From the NCBI GenBank assembly GCA_029783825.1, contig JAREIK010008136.1, positions 54,492 through 118,491 of the forward strand: 64,000 bases of DNA, read 5' to 3'. The stretch is from Sapria himalayana. Lineage: Eukaryota > Streptophyta > Magnoliopsida > Malpighiales > Rafflesiaceae. The position numbers were made by a program, and so were the translations under genes. Of this stretch, positions 1 through 15,105 are shown one piece after another. The notes under the pieces were generated by a model. It had not been told where the DNA came from. It searched no databases and was given only the letters and a program-made list of their open reading frames with translations. Every line of letters starts with the position of its first letter. The stretch's first letter is position 1.

Positions 1-554
1 ATCATTCTATATATATATATATCTATCTTTCTTGCTATAAGTCTAACTATCTATTTATCTATCAATTTATCTGACTATCTATCTGACTATCTTTATGTCT
101 ATTCATCAATCTATCTATCTGACTATCTGTCTATATATCTATCTACCTATATATTTATCTATCTATCTGTCAATCTGTCTGCGTGTCTATCTATCTTTCT
201 ATCTTTCTATTTTTCGATCTTTCTGTCTATCTATCTTTTTATTCATCTATTTGTATATTTATTTATTTAATTATCTATCTATCTACCTGTCTATCTATCT
301 TTAAATCTATCAATATGTCTATCAATCTCTCAATATATCTATCAATCTATAAGTCTATATAAATGTTTATCTATCATATATCTATATGTTTATCAATCTA
401 TCTATCTATCTATCAATCAATCTATCTATCTATCTGACTATCTATCTGTCTATCTATCTGTCTATCTATTTGTATATTTATCTATCAATCAATCAATCTA
501 TCTATCTTTCCTTCTTTCTATCTATCTAACTTTTTGTATATTTAGCTCTCAATC

Positions 555-585
<31 letters not shown>

Positions 586-2512
586 CAGTCTATCTACCTG
601 TCTATCTATCTGTCAAAATGTCTATCTATTTTTTTATCTAATTATCTCTTGTCATATAATCTCTTGATCTATTTGTCTATCTAGTTATCTATCAATCTGT
701 TTATCTATCTATTTATTAATCTATTTATTAATCTATTTATTAATCTATTTATTAATCTATTTATTTATTTATCTATCTATATATCTTACTATCAGTTTAT
801 CAATCTATCTATATTTTATCTATAAATCTGTCTATCGATCTAAATATGAATTTGTCTATAAATCAATCAATCATCAATTATTTTATCTATCTATCTATTT
901 GTCTATCTTTCAATCTATCTATTAATATATCTATCTACGATTTATTTATCTTTCTATCTTTCTATCAATCAATCATTTTATCTATATGTTTGTTTGCTTG
1001 TCTATCTGTCTATCTGTCTATCTATCTATCTATAAATCTATTTATCTTTCTATCAATGTTTCTATCTATTTATCTTTCTTTATATCTGTTTGCCTATCTA
1101 TCTTTTTGTATATCTATCTTTCTTACTATCGATCTATCTATCTATGTGTCTTTATCAGTCTATCTATCTGTCTATCTATCTATCTATGTATCTATTTATC
1201 TATCTATCTATCTGCCTATCTATATGTCTATCTATCGGTCTATCTATTTGTCTATCTATTTGTCTATCTATATATCTATTTTTCTATCTATCTCTGTGTA
1301 TATTTATCTTTCTATCTATCTATCTATGTGTCTATTTATCTATCTATCAATCTATCTTTATGTCTATTTATCAATTCTCTATATGTCTATCTATCTGTCT
1401 ATGTAACATATATATCTTTCTATCTATTTCTAAGTCTATCTATCTATCTATTAATCTGTCTGTCTATCTATTTATCTATTTATCTATCTATCAATCTATC
1501 TATCATTTTGTCTCTATCTAGGTGTCTATCTATCTATTTATCTAACTGTTTATCTATCTATCCATCTATCTTTCTATCTATCTATCTATCTATATAACTT
1601 TCTATATATATATATCTGTCTATATATCTGTCTATCAATCTGTCTATCAATCTGTGTATCTATCTGTATTTATTTATGTATATATATCTTTCTATCTATT
1701 TGTTTATCTATCTATCTATCTTTCTTTCTACATGTTTTTCTATTTGTCTATCTATATATTTATCTATCTTTATATCTATCTATCAATCCGTCTATTAATC
1801 TTTCTATCAATCTAAATATCAATCTGTCTATCAATCTTTCTATCATTTTGTCTATCAATCTCTCTATCATTCAATTATTTTATCTCTCAAAATTTCTATC
1901 CATCTATCTTTCAATCTATTTAATAATCTCTCTATATATCTATCTATTTATCAGTTTATCTTTTTGTCTGTCAATCTATCTATTTATCTGTTTGTATATC
2001 TATCTATCTGTTTATATGTCTATCTATCTATCTATCTATTTGTATGTCTATCTATCTGTATAGCTATCTATCTATTTGTATATCTATCTATCTATCTCTC
2101 TATATCTTTATTTATCTATCTATATATTTATCTATCTTACTATCTATGTATTTGTCTATCTATCTGTCTATATATCTATTTGTCTATATATTTATCTATA
2201 TATCTATATATTTGTCTGTGTGTCTATCTATGTGTTTATCTCTCTATCTATCTATCTATCTATCTATATATCTATCTATCTGTTTATCTATCTATTTATC
2301 TATATGTCTATTGATCTATCTATCAATATGTCTATCTGTATATCTATCTATATATCAATATGTCTATCTTTCTATCTATATGTATATTTATCAGTCTATC
2401 AATCTATCTACCAATTTATGTATTCATCTGTCTATCTATCTATCTATCTATCTATTTGTATGTCTGTCTGTATGTCTTTATATCTTTCTACCTATCAATC
2501 TAAATATCTATC
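1..2512. repeat. Degenerate TATC (GATA/GACA) tetranucleotide array, block I
   Basis: Almost every 4 bases read TATC, with single-base variants TGTC, TTTC, AATC and TATA. On the opposite strand this is GATA mixed with GACA. Period 4 does not divide by 3, so all three forward frames read a Tyr-Leu-Ser-Ile type repeat and give long spurious open frames. The block starts before the window edge, so its true length is unknown. It ends at about 2512, where normal-complexity DNA begins with AAAAGTCCTTTGG. No gene is supported inside it. Confidence 0.97.
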
Positions 2513-2606
2513 AAAAGTCCTTTGGATATTTCAACTGGTTATTAGGGATTGCATTACAATTTAAACAATATTCAATACAAGTAAATTTGAAAGCTACTAA
2601 AAACCA

Positions 2607-2975
2607 GTGCAATTTTACAAGATTTTACAATCTGGTTATGCGGCAGCCCTTGGGCGAGATGATGATTCAGCTGATTTGCTTGGTTCAATTAGTTCTGACC
2701 CAATCCATGTGGAACATAAGACAGCTACCAAGACTATTGCAGTTGAAGGTGACCTAGTGGCTATAAATTGCATTATAGGTTGCCCAGCCCATTTTACCAA
2801 AAACAAACCCAAGGATAGTAGTACAAAATATTTAACCATTTCCATTATTAAATTTGGCCATACCTACCCTAATCATATTTACTTGATCACAAATCATCAC
2901 CAATTTCCTTGTTCCATGGTATATGAGAATGGAGAGCATATTGCAAATAAGAAGGAATTGGAATATGTAGATTAA
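2607..2975 (+). other. Exon-like open frame in element D, unrecognised
   Basis: The first half of this 122-codon open frame (about 2630-2760) differs from its surroundings. It is less AT-rich and encodes a mixed, acidic sequence including GRDDDSADLLGS and HVEHKTATKTIAVEG. The second half is AT-rich and looks like ordinary intergenic DNA read open by chance. The pattern fits a captured exon joined to non-coding sequence. I do not recognise the parent gene and assign no function. The opposite strand is also open (2636-2845) with a hydrophobic translation, so the coding strand is not certain. Confidence 0.3.
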
Positions 2976-4117
2976 TAGTTGTTTACAATCTCTTTTTTTC
3001 CATAAACAGATCACTTTCACATGGTAATTAACAAGTAAATGATTGAACTAACCTGATTTCCCACTTTGGTTTATCTTTATTTCATACAAAACTGATGGTC
3101 AGCTCCGTGAAACTTGCAAGTATTCATGTGCCCTAGGACAAACCAAATGATGAAGAGATAGAACAAGAATGCTCCTAAAGAAAACAAGGGATGATGGGTC
3201 ATAACTTTACACACCCAAAACAAAGTTCTCCAATTAATCATTGTATTTTTTTAAAAGCAAGAAAATTTACACAAGAAAAAAGTGGAACTTTCATCAAGGT
3301 TCAATATCGATGAAAATTAATCTAGCAAGTATATTCCAATCCTTCAGAATGTGGTTCAACAACACAATGTGCACCAGCATCCATGGCAGGGGATACATGA
3401 TGCTTGCTCACCACATACTCATAATTCAGGGCAAACTAAAATATGTTTAGATACACAGAATGTATAACAACATGTGAATCAATTATTAATAGCTACAGCT
3501 CATACTTCATTAACAAGATCAATAAAACAACAATAATCTAGATGTAAAGTGGGCTCGCCAAAGCTCATATTCATGAGATCACATTTCCGCTACATAAAAG
3601 TAAGTGTTTTCACCATGTGAATGCCATTTTCTAGTGTAAATATGAATGACTAATAAAATTTACTCGAACTCCATTATAGCTATTAGGGCCTATTTAAAGC
3701 TTATCCTTGTTTCCATTGACCCCAAGCATGAGTCTCCAATCTTGCATGATACTATTTGTGCCCCATGTGCAACTTAATTGAGCAATAGCTTTGAAGAGAG
3801 AGATGAAAATATAAAACCACCATGAAGGAATAAACCAATAGCAGCAGACAAGTGTGATACTTATGGATCGAAAGTAGCAGCAACATGTGTAGAATGAGCA
3901 GAGGAATCAGTTACAATGCCTAGAGTATTTTTCTCATCATAAATATTAAGAGAAAATGTACAAACATTTAGCTTGCTAAATATTTGAAATTTTTTTTTCC
4001 GTGAAAGTGTAATTTACATCGCATCACAACACAACCCAATGATATCCATCTGTAAGAAAACTAGGCACTAATAATCAAGAAAACTAGACACTAATAATTG
4101 CATCACAACACACCCCA

Positions 4118-4268
4118 TCTGACATGCAATAATAGGGTGACACATCAAGTGATAGTCTAGCATGAAATAATAGGGTGACACATCATTGTCAGTCTGGCTT
4201 GCAATAATAGAGTAACACATCTTATGGTAGTCTAGCAGGCAATAATTGGGTGACACATCATGTGGCAG
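4118..4268. repeat. 38-bp tandem repeat, four copies, in element D
   Basis: Four consecutive units of 38, 37, 38 and 38 bases share the core AATAATAGGGTGACACATC and begin with TCTGAC, TCTAGC, TCTGGC and TCTAGC. The inverted relative of element D at 54.8-55.0 kb lacks this stretch, so the block was gained by one copy or lost from the other. Confidence 0.85.
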
Positions 4269-5945
4269 TATGGCGTGCACTACGTGGAAGTCTATTATGT
4301 GCTTGTGGTAGTCTGGAATGTACCACGTGCATGTGTGGAGTAGTATCAATGTGTATCTAGTGTGACACAAATAAGGTGGCAGTGTGGCATGTGCCATGAG
4401 ACTTGTGCATAATGGATGCGTGTGTGAAAAGGTAGTGGGTAGTTCAATGAAAGTAGCGTGGCATGCTTTGTGAAGTAGTGTGGGTAGTGAATGCATGTAG
4501 TGTGTTATGGTAGTGTGCAAAATAAATATAGTGCTGAAAAATTAGAAAAAATAATAAAAAATGATTTAGTGTGTGGGATATATTTTGGTTGATAGATATT
4601 TTGGCTACATCAATTTGTGTTGGCTCACACTAAAGAAAGTAATCTAGCTTTCTTCTAGTGACATCTGGCTCTTCTCTTCTTAGTGCAGGCTCAAACTACA
4701 TCAATTTTAATGCTCAAATAGTATCAACACAAATACAAAATCTCACATTTCGCAGCAGAAACATTTCAAAAAACATAAACAAAATCAAAATCAAAAATAA
4801 AATCAAAATCAAAAACCAAAACATATATGAACATGTAACACTTGAAGTTGTCATCTTCGAAAATTGATGCCATGTTTGCACATCATATATCCTACAAAGA
4901 ATCATGGTTAGGTTAGTCAAGCAAAAAAACACAAAACTAGAATTAAGAACAATGATGCCACAAAAAAAATCTTCTCCTGTTAGCTACACATAAGCAAAAA
5001 TCATGTGCCCACAAGTTACTATTCATTCTTCAAGAAGTGAGAAGATAAAATCATTGAGACTACAAATCTAGTGAAAGACTTGTGTTGGAGTAGCTCTTTC
5101 AACTTATCATCACATATTATTTTCCACCTATCTGATGGATCCTTTAATGAATAATTGAAATTGAAGAATAGCACCACAGAATCTCATTGGGGGGAGGTGA
5201 AGATGATGAATGTTGGCATAGCTGTAGATTATTTTCATTTATATAGTCTCACATCTTTTTTACAACATCAGAACGAGATAATGTATCTTCACCTATACCA
5301 CTAAATTTTATGAGAGCGTCTGAAAGATGAACAGGAAGCCAGAAAACAAAAAGTTAAGAAATAATTAACAAAAACCAAAAATAGTTCAAAAATAATTTTG
5401 ATACAAAAATTACATAGTTAAAACAAAGATATAACATAGTTTCATCAGCATTTAAAACTTAATCATCCTCAGAATTAGCTGGTGCATTTCTGATAGCCTC
5501 TCCTATTTTTGGTTTCATCAACATTTAAAATAAATATAGTTCACCTATAACCTCAGACTACTCTTGCCAATTTCTAATTTTTAGTATGTGTGAAAAATAA
5601 ATTGGCGAGTTGTTTGTGTACATAAGTATTTAGTACACATGATTCATTATAAAAAAATGTACATGTAAAGCAAACATAGATTGCACTATATAAGCAAATT
5701 CACACACAATACACATCTATTACTTTGGGTATATATACATTATGCACATTTTTTAAAAACATAATTATTTACTATATTACTAATCAAATTATCTATCATA
5801 ATACTCATGTGAACATTATATAATGATGGAATAATTACTTATTATAAATGTATGCACGAAATAAGTTATCATGCATGGCTAGTGTGCTTTGAGAATGCAT
5901 GGTATCTTGCTCTTCTTTGAAATTCAATTATTAAACAATACATCA

Positions 5946-6041
5946 ATCTATCTATTGTCTTAATGTATAAATATCTTTCTATTTATTATTCTATAAGTCA
6001 ATGTGTCTACCTATCTAACTATATATCTAACTAACTAACTA

Positions 6042-6104
<63 letters not shown>

Positions 6105-6613
6105 ATTTGTCTATGTGTCTATCTATCTATCTTTTTTTGGTCTATCATTTAATCTATCAATCTATATCTTTCATCCTATCTATCTATAAGTATATCTATT
6201 TATTTTTCAATCAATTTATATGTCTATATAACTATCTGTGTATGTGTCTATCAAAAGATTTATCTTTCTATCGATGTGTCTTTTTGTTTATGTGTTTATC
6301 TTTCGATTTGACTATCTATTTATCTATCTATCTATTTGTATATCTATCTATCTATCTATTTTTATGTGTATATGTCTATCTATCTATCGATCGATCTATC
6401 TATCTATCTATTTGTGTATCTATATATCTATATATCTATATATCTATCTATCTGTCTGTCAATCTAAAAACTAGTCTATATGTCTATCTCTTTATTTATC
6501 TATATGTCTATCTATCATTAAATATAACTTTCTATCTATCTATATGACTATATGTTTATTGGTTTATCTATCAACCTGACTATCTTTCAATATGTCTATC
6601 TATCAATCAATCA

Positions 6614-6653
<40 letters not shown>

Positions 6654-7247
6654 GTTTATGTATCTTTCTGTCTATCTATCTATCTATCTATCAGGTTTTC
6701 TCTATAACTATTTATCTATTTATTTATCTATCTATATATTTGTCTATAAGTTTATCAATCAATCAATCTTTCTATATATATATATATCACAATTTTTCTA
6801 TCTATCTACCTATATATATGTATATTTATGCATCTATCTATCTGTCTGTCTGTCTATCTCTCTATCTATCTCTCAGACTATCTATATATTTATCTATCTA
6901 TATGTCTATCAATCTATTAATCTATCGATCTAGTGATTTGACTATTTATTTATCGATATTTCTATCTGTCTATCTATATATCCATATCAATATCTATCTA
7001 TCTATCTATATAACTATATGTCTATTTATATATTTTTCTATCAGTCTATTCGTCTATTTGTCAATCTATAAATATGTATTTCTATCAATCTATCAATATA
7101 TATATTAATGTATTTATCTATCTATATATCTATCTATCCATCTATCACTCTGTCTTTCTATATGTCTATCTATCTAACTATTTAACTATCTATCAATCAA
7201 TCAATCTATCTATCTTACTATTTAACTATTTAACTATCAATCAATCA

Positions 7248-7283
<36 letters not shown>

Positions 7284-10200
7284 ATCTATATTTTTCTATC
7301 TGTTTATCTTTCAACCTATCTATCTATCAATCTATTTATCTATTTATCTATCTGCATGTCTATTTATTTATATGTTTTCTATCTATCTATCTATCTATCT
7401 ATATACCTTTCAATATGTTTATCATCTATAATATATTGGTCTATCAATCTTTCTATCATTCTATATAACTATTTCATTATCTACCTATTAGACTATCTAT
7501 TTGTTTATCTTAGTATTTATCTATTTGTCTATATGTCTAGTAATTAATATATCTATGTATCTATCAATCTATTAGTCAATATATTTTTCAACTATCTATA
7601 TATCTATCTATTTATCTAACTATCTATCTATATAACTATCTAAATTTTTATCTATCTAATTGTCCATCTTGCTATCTAACTAAGTTTCTATCTATTTATA
7701 TGTATATCTTTTTACATATCTATCTCTATATCTTTTCGCAATGATTGTCTGTATCTCTATCTATTTGTCAATTTATCGATATGTATATTAGTTTATATAT
7801 CAATTTATTTATGTATATGTCTTTCTATCAGTCTAGCAATCTATCTATCTATTATTCTATTCGACTATCTATCAATCTATCTATTTGTGTATCTGTCGCT
7901 CTATCTATTTACTTTACTATATGTCTATTTGTACCTCTATCTATCTATCTGTCTATCTTTCTATCTATTAATAAGACTATCTATCTATCTATATTTAAGA
8001 TTATCTACAATTCTACTTATATGTCTTTTTGTCTTTTTGTCTATTTGTCTATCTATCTATCGCTCTATCTATCTTTCTATCTATCTTCCAAATGACTAAC
8101 TAACTAACTATCCATCTATCTATCTATGTGTCTATCTACATATATGTTTATCTATGTATTTGTCTATCTATAAATCTATCTTTTGATATATCTATCAATC
8201 TCTCGATATGTCACTTTTTGTGTGCGTGTGTGCGTGCGTGTGTATGTATATCTTTATCTATCTATATAACAATACTTATATCAGTCAATCTATATATCTT
8301 TTTATCTTTCTATCAGTATATTTATCTTTTATTTATCTATATATCTTTCTATATGTATATCTATCTTTCTTTCTTTCTAACTATATATATTTTATATATT
8401 TATCTTTGTATCTATCTATATATCTATTAATCTATCTTTTTATTTGGATATCTATCTATCTGTATATCTCTCTATCTGTCTATTTGTCTATCTGTAAATA
8501 TTTTTATATGTCTATCTATGTTTTATGAATCTATCTGTCTGTCTATGTGGCTCTTTATTTATCTATCTATCTATCTATTTGTCTATTTGTCTATCTATAT
8601 TTTTGTTTATCTTTATATCTAACTATCTATCTATATATCTTTTTTTTTCTTTATCTATCTATACATTTGACTATCTATTTATCTATTTATATGCCTACCT
8701 GCCTATTTGTCTATCTGTCTATATATCTAAATGTCTATCTTTCAATCTATCAATCTATCAAGATGTCTTCCTCTCTATCTGTCTATCTATCTATCTAACA
8801 ATCTGGATATCGATATGTGTATCTATCTATCAATATATTTGTGTATATGTCTATTTTTGTTTCTATCTATCTATCTATATCTCTATCCATCTATTTCTTT
8901 GTCTAATAACTAACTATTTATCTATCTGTCTATCTATTTATCTATCTTTCTATCAATTTGCATATTTGTGTATATGCATATCTATTTATCTATCTTTTTT
9001 TTATCTATCAATCTATCAAACTATAAATCTATGTATTTGTCTATCATATATATATATTTATTTGTCTAACTATCTATCTATGTTTCTATCTATAATTTTA
9101 TTAGTCATTAGTGTATTTATCTATATTTATATGTGTCTATCTCATTATGTCTATCTATCTATATATCTATTTGTCTATCTACCTATCAATTTATTTAATT
9201 ATCATTCTAATAGTCAATCTGTTTATCTATCTATCTATATATCTTTCTATTTGTCTATCTATCTTTCTGACTATCTATTTATCTATTTTTCTATCTATCT
9301 ATCTACCTACATACTTATCTAAATATCTGTCTATCAATCTATATGTTTATCTATCTATCTATATGTCTATCTGTATGTCTGTCTATTTGTTTATCTATCT
9401 ATTTGCCTATATACATATCGATATATGTTTTTATCTTTCTATCTGTCTATCTGTCTTTGTACATACCTATCTAAATGTCTATCTTTATATCTATCTATCT
9501 ATCTATATCTCTTTTTATATGTCTATCAATCTAAGAGTCTCTCTATCTATCTCTTTGTATATCTTTCTATTTGTCTATCTGCTTATCTATCTATATTTTT
9601 ATAAATCTATTTACCTATCTATCTATCTATATTTCTATCTCTCTAATTATGTATCTATGTATCTGTCTATCTATCTATCTATCTTTATATCTATCTATCT
9701 ATCTATCTAGCTATTTGTCTATCTATCTATCATTATATCTATTATTCTGTATATCTATCTAAATTGTTTATCTATTTATTGGCTTATCTATGTTTATGTC
9801 TATTTGACTATATATGTTTCTACTTATCTTTATATCTATCTATCTATAAATTTGTTTTTCTGCCTATATATATATATATCTGTCTGTCTATCTATCTATC
9901 TATCTCTCTCTCTCTCTATCTATCTATCTATGTGTCTATTAGCCTATCTATATATCTATCTATCTATCTATTGTCTAATCTATCTATTTATCTATATATA
10001 TGTCAGACTATCTATATATATGACAATCTATATATCTAACCATCTCTATATCTACCAATCTACCTATATGTCTATTTGTCTAACTATAATCTATATGTTT
10101 ATTTATATATTTGTTGATCTATCTGTCGATCTATTTGTCTATCTATCTATCAAACTATCTTTGTATCTATCTCGCTATCACACTATTTATCTATCTATTA

Positions 10201-11754
10201 GTCATTCTATCTTTGTATATCTATCTATCATAATATATGTTTATCTATCTATTTTTTATCTATCTATCTTTCTAGTTGTCTATCTGTATATCTATTTATC
10301 TGTCTAATTGTTCATCTATCTTTATATATATATATGTGTGTGTGTGTGTATCTATATATCTATATTTACTTCTATAAGACTATCTGTCTATCTATCTATC
10401 TAATTATCTATTTATTAAATATCTATCTATCTATGAATCTATCTATTAACTATCTATATATCTATTTATATTTCTATATGTATATATATATATATATATA
10501 TTAATCAATCTATCTATTTTTTTATTTTATCTATAATTCTATTTTTCTATCTATCAAACTATCTACTTATCTACTTTTACCACTATCTGTCTCTCTATCT
10601 ATAAGTCAATTTTTAAATTTGACTATCAATCAATTTATCTATCTATTTGTATATCTATATATCTATTTATCTATCTATTTATCTATCCATTGTTTATCTA
10701 TCTATCCATCTATCGATCTATATGTCAATTTGTCTATCTTTCTTTTATTTGCTTATGTATCAATTTGTGTATCTATATTTCTGATTATCTATATTTCTCA
10801 CTCTCTCTTTATCTAACTAGCAATCTATATACCTATATGACTATCTATTTATATGTCAATTTATTTATATGTTTATATGTCTATCTATTAATCTATTTAT
10901 TGTTCTTTCTGTCTATCAATCTATCTTTCGATCTATTTATCTTAATATCTATCTCTTTATGTATATATCTATTTGTCTATTTATTTTTTTATTAATCTAT
11001 CTATATTACTATATGTATATTTATCTAATTGTCTATCTATTTTTCTATCTATCAATCTGTATATCTATCTATATGTCTATTTGGTCATATAACAATATGT
11101 TTATCTATTTAACATTGTATATATCTATCTGTCTGTCTATCTTTCTATCATTATATCTATTTATCTTACTTACAATTTATCTATCTATCTTCCTATTTAT
11201 CTATATGGCTATCTATCTATTTATTTATATGCCTTTATATCTATCTTTCTATTTGTCTATCTATAGCTATCTATGTGTCTATATATCTATCTATCTGTCT
11301 ATCTATTTGTCTATCTCTTTATATGTCTATATTTATATTTTCTGATCTATTTATTTAGCTATCTATTAAACTATCTATCTTCCAATCTGTCAATGAGTAA
11401 ATCTATCTATATGACTATCTCTTTATTTGTCTAACTATATAACTATCTAATTATCTAACTATTTATCTATCTATCTACATCATCTATCTTTTAGTATATC
11501 TATCTATCTATATATATGTTTATCTATCAATATCTTTATATGTCAATCTGACTATTTGTCTATCTATTTATATATCTATCTATCCATCTTTCTCTCTAAT
11601 TTTTTGTATACCTGTTAACTATCTATCTTTCTATTTACCTATCTTCGAATCTGTGTATATGTGCATATGTGCATATATATATTTGTCTATATGTTAATCT
11701 ATTTATATATCTATTTGGTTATTTGTCTATATGCCTTTCTTTCTATCTATCTCT

Positions 11755-11792
<38 letters not shown>

Positions 11793-12345
11793 ATCTAACT
11801 ACCTCTCTATCTATCTGTCTATGTATTTATCTTTGTATTTGTGTATATGTCTCTCTGTTTGTCTCTCTACATGTATATCTATCTATTTGACTATTTTTTA
11901 AATGTCAATATATTTATCTCACACTTTGTTTAAATGTCTTTAAATCTATATATCTGTTTATTTAACTATCTAATAAATCTATGTTTCTATCTATATATCT
12001 TTCTAACTATTTAACTATCTTTTAGTTCATTAGTCAATCTATATATTTATGTATCTATATATATATTTGTCTATTTTACTATCTGTCTATCTATCTATCT
12101 ATCTATTTGTATATCGTTGTTTCAATCTATCTATCTATATCTCTATCTGTTTAGCTGTATATATATATATATCTATATGTCTATCTCTATATCTATATAT
12201 TTTTATATCTATCTATCTGTTTATCTTTCTATCTATCTATCTATAAATCAATCAATCGATCGATATATCTAATTAACAATATATGTGTCTATCTTTCTAT
12301 ATATCTATCTGTGTAACTACCAAATAGTCTATATGAATGTTTCTA

Positions 12346-12378
<33 letters not shown>

Positions 12379-15105
12379 ATCAATCTACTAACAATCTATA
12401 TGTTATTTCCCTATGTATATATTTATCTATCTAACTATTATCTTTATCTCTATTTCTCATCTGCCTATTGCCTATCAGTCTATCTATCTATTTATCTATC
12501 TTATGTATATCTTTCTATTTATCTAATTGACTATCTAATTATCTTCCTATCTATCTATCTTGTTATCTAACTATTTGTCTATTTGTCTATCTATATATAT
12601 GTCTATTAGTCTATCTATCTACTTATCTATCTATATGTCTATATGCCTATTTGCCTATATGCATATTTGTCTATCTATATATCTATCAATCTATTTACCT
12701 ACCTACCTATATATATATATATATCTGTCTATCTATCTATTTATTTATTTATCTATCTGTCTGTCTATATGTCAATCTATGTTCAAGTATATTAGTCTAT
12801 ATGTTTATGTATCTATATATCTTTCTTTTTATCGGTCTAACTATAAGTCTATTTGTCTATCTATCCATTTGTCTTTCTATCAATCTATCTATTTATATAT
12901 CTATCTATCTATCATTCTGTCTATCTATCTATATAACTATCTATCTATCCATCTGTATATCTATGTATCTATCTTGCTTTCTATCTATATATCTGTGTAT
13001 CTGCCTATCTATCAATCTATCCATCTATGTTTCTATGTGTCAAAGTGTCTATCTATCTATCCATCTAACTATTTATCTATCTATATATTATCTATCTATC
13101 TATCTATCTTTATATCTTTCTATATGTCTTTATTTATATCTCTCTATATGTATATCTATCTATAAGACTATCTTTATATCTATCATCTATCTATCTGTCT
13201 ATATGTCATTTATTTATTTATCTATTTATATGTTTATTTGTATATATTTCTATCATTTTATATATCCATTATCTATCTATTTGTATATTTTTATATATGT
13301 ATATCAACCTATATTTATTTCTATCTATATGTCTATATGACTATCTAATTACCAATCTATTTGTCTTTTTGTCTATCTATTTATTTATATATATACCTAT
13401 CTATATATCTATCTATCAATCAATTTGACTATCAGTCTCTCTAACTATATGCTTATTTGCTTAGCTACTTATTTGTCTATCTAATTAACTATCTATCTAT
13501 CTATGTGTTTGTGTATATATATATATATATCTATCTATCTATCTAATTGTCGATCTATCTATTTATTTATCTATCTTTCTATCTATATGTGTATCTTTCT
13601 ACTTGTCTATCTATTTATCTATATATCATTGAATATATCTTTATATCTTTCTTTCTATATGTCGTTATGTTTATATGACTATTTTTGTATCAATCGATCT
13701 GTTTTTTTATATATCTATTTGTCAATATGTAAATCTATCAAATATGTCTATCTGTCTATCTGTCTATCTATCTATCTGACTATCTATATATCTATGAAAT
13801 TTATCTATTAGTCTATCTATATATCTTTCTATCAATCTCTTTGTTTATCTACCTATTTATCTATCTGCCAATCTGTGAATCTGTCTCTCTATCTATTTCA
13901 CTATTTTTCTATCTATATATATTCCTTTCTATCTATCAATATATTTTTTTATTTCTATGTCTCTCTATCTCTCTATATGTCTATATGTTTAATTGTCAAT
14001 CTTTATATCTTTCTATCTATATAACTATATCTTTATCAGTATGTCTGTCTATCTATTGAAATCTCTATATATCTATGTCTATTTGTATTATAATCTATCT
14101 TTACATAAGTCTATTTATCTATCCATCTATTTAAAATTTTATCTATCTATCTTTCTATCTATCAGTCTATCTATCAATCTATCTTTCTGTCTATATATAT
14201 ATATCTGTCTATCTATCTCTCTATCTGCCTAACTATTTTTCTATATGTATATCCATCTATTATATGTCTATCGATCTATCTAAATATCTATCGATCTTTC
14301 TATGTGGCTATTTGTCTATTTGTCTACCTATTTATCTTTCTATCTATTTTTCTCTCTATCTATTTATCTGTCTATTTGTCTATTTATCTTTTTATCTATC
14401 AATCTATCTTTTTAACTATCTATCCATCTATCTATTTTTCTATCTATATATCTATCTATCTATTTATCTATGGATATGTTATCTATATAGATGTCTATCT
14501 ATCTATTAACTATCTATTATTTATTTATTTGTCAATCAATCAATCTATCTATCTATTTCTATATTTTTATATCTGTCTATCTATGTATCTATCTATCTAT
14601 CAATATATTTATTTGTATATTTATCTATCTATCTAGCTATCTAAATAACTTTCTATCTATCTATTTTTCTAACAATATAAATATGTTTTTATCTATTTGT
14701 CAATCAGTCTATTTTTTTATCTGCCTAACTATCTATCTATGTATCTAACTAACTTCCAATCTATTTATATATCTATCTTTCTATCTATCTATCTATCTGT
14801 TATATATCTATATATCTATCTTCCTATCTACCTTTCTATTTATATGTCAATCTAAATATCTATCTAAAAGTTTATCTATCTTTCAATCTATATTTTTATC
14901 TATTAATCAATATATCTATCTATCTTTATATTTATCTATCGATCTATCTATCTTTCTAACTATGTAACTATATTTCTATCATTAATCTATAAGTCAATAT
15001 GTGTGTGTGTGTGTGTATTTATTTATTTATATTTATATGTGTATCTATCTATCCGTATAATAGTCTATCTTCTTATCTAACCATCTATCTATCTATAAGT
15101 CAAAG
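5946..15105. repeat. Degenerate TATC (GATA/GACA) tetranucleotide array, block II
   Basis: About 9.2 kb of the same tetranucleotide repeat as block I, with scattered single-base variation, short TAA interruptions and local dinucleotide runs: TA at 6044-6102 and 11758-11790, and TG/CG-containing runs near 8218-8245, 10332-10349 and 15001-15017. No stretch of normal complexity longer than a few tens of bases occurs inside. The many open frames translate to the same Tyr-Leu-Ser-Ile repeat in whichever frame is read and are not genes. The right end is marked by loss of the period at about 15105. Confidence 0.97.
6044..6102. repeat. (TA)n run near the left end of block II
   Basis: An almost perfect TA dinucleotide run of about 59 bases embedded in the tetranucleotide array, about 100 bases from the junction with element D. 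Confidence 0.95.

Larger units (their letters stand above)
2513..5945. mobile_element. Element D: 3.4-kb insertion splitting the GATA array
   Basis: Normal-complexity DNA sits between two blocks of the same tetranucleotide array, so it is most simply an insertion. Its right part (about 3490-5953) has an inverted, internally deleted counterpart at about 52670-55090, which shows that it is a dispersed element rather than unique DNA. I found no clear terminal inverted repeats, target-site duplication or transposase in it, so the class (non-autonomous DNA element, Helitron or other) is open. It contains a 38-bp tandem repeat, a GT-rich tract at 4300-4520 and an exon-like stretch near its left end. 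Positions 2980-4110 and 4540-5945 have no supportable coding sequence. Confidence 0.65.

Noticed and set aside
95..2757. Open frames rich in Tyr-Leu-Ser-Ile in all three forward frames of array block I
   Set aside because: A period-4 repeat read in triplets gives the same four-residue pattern in every frame; the open frames follow from the repeat and not from coding.
6107..14748. About thirty open frames of 60-265 codons in array block II
   Set aside because: Same period-4 artefact; frames overlap on one strand and carry no other residues than those expected from TATC variants.
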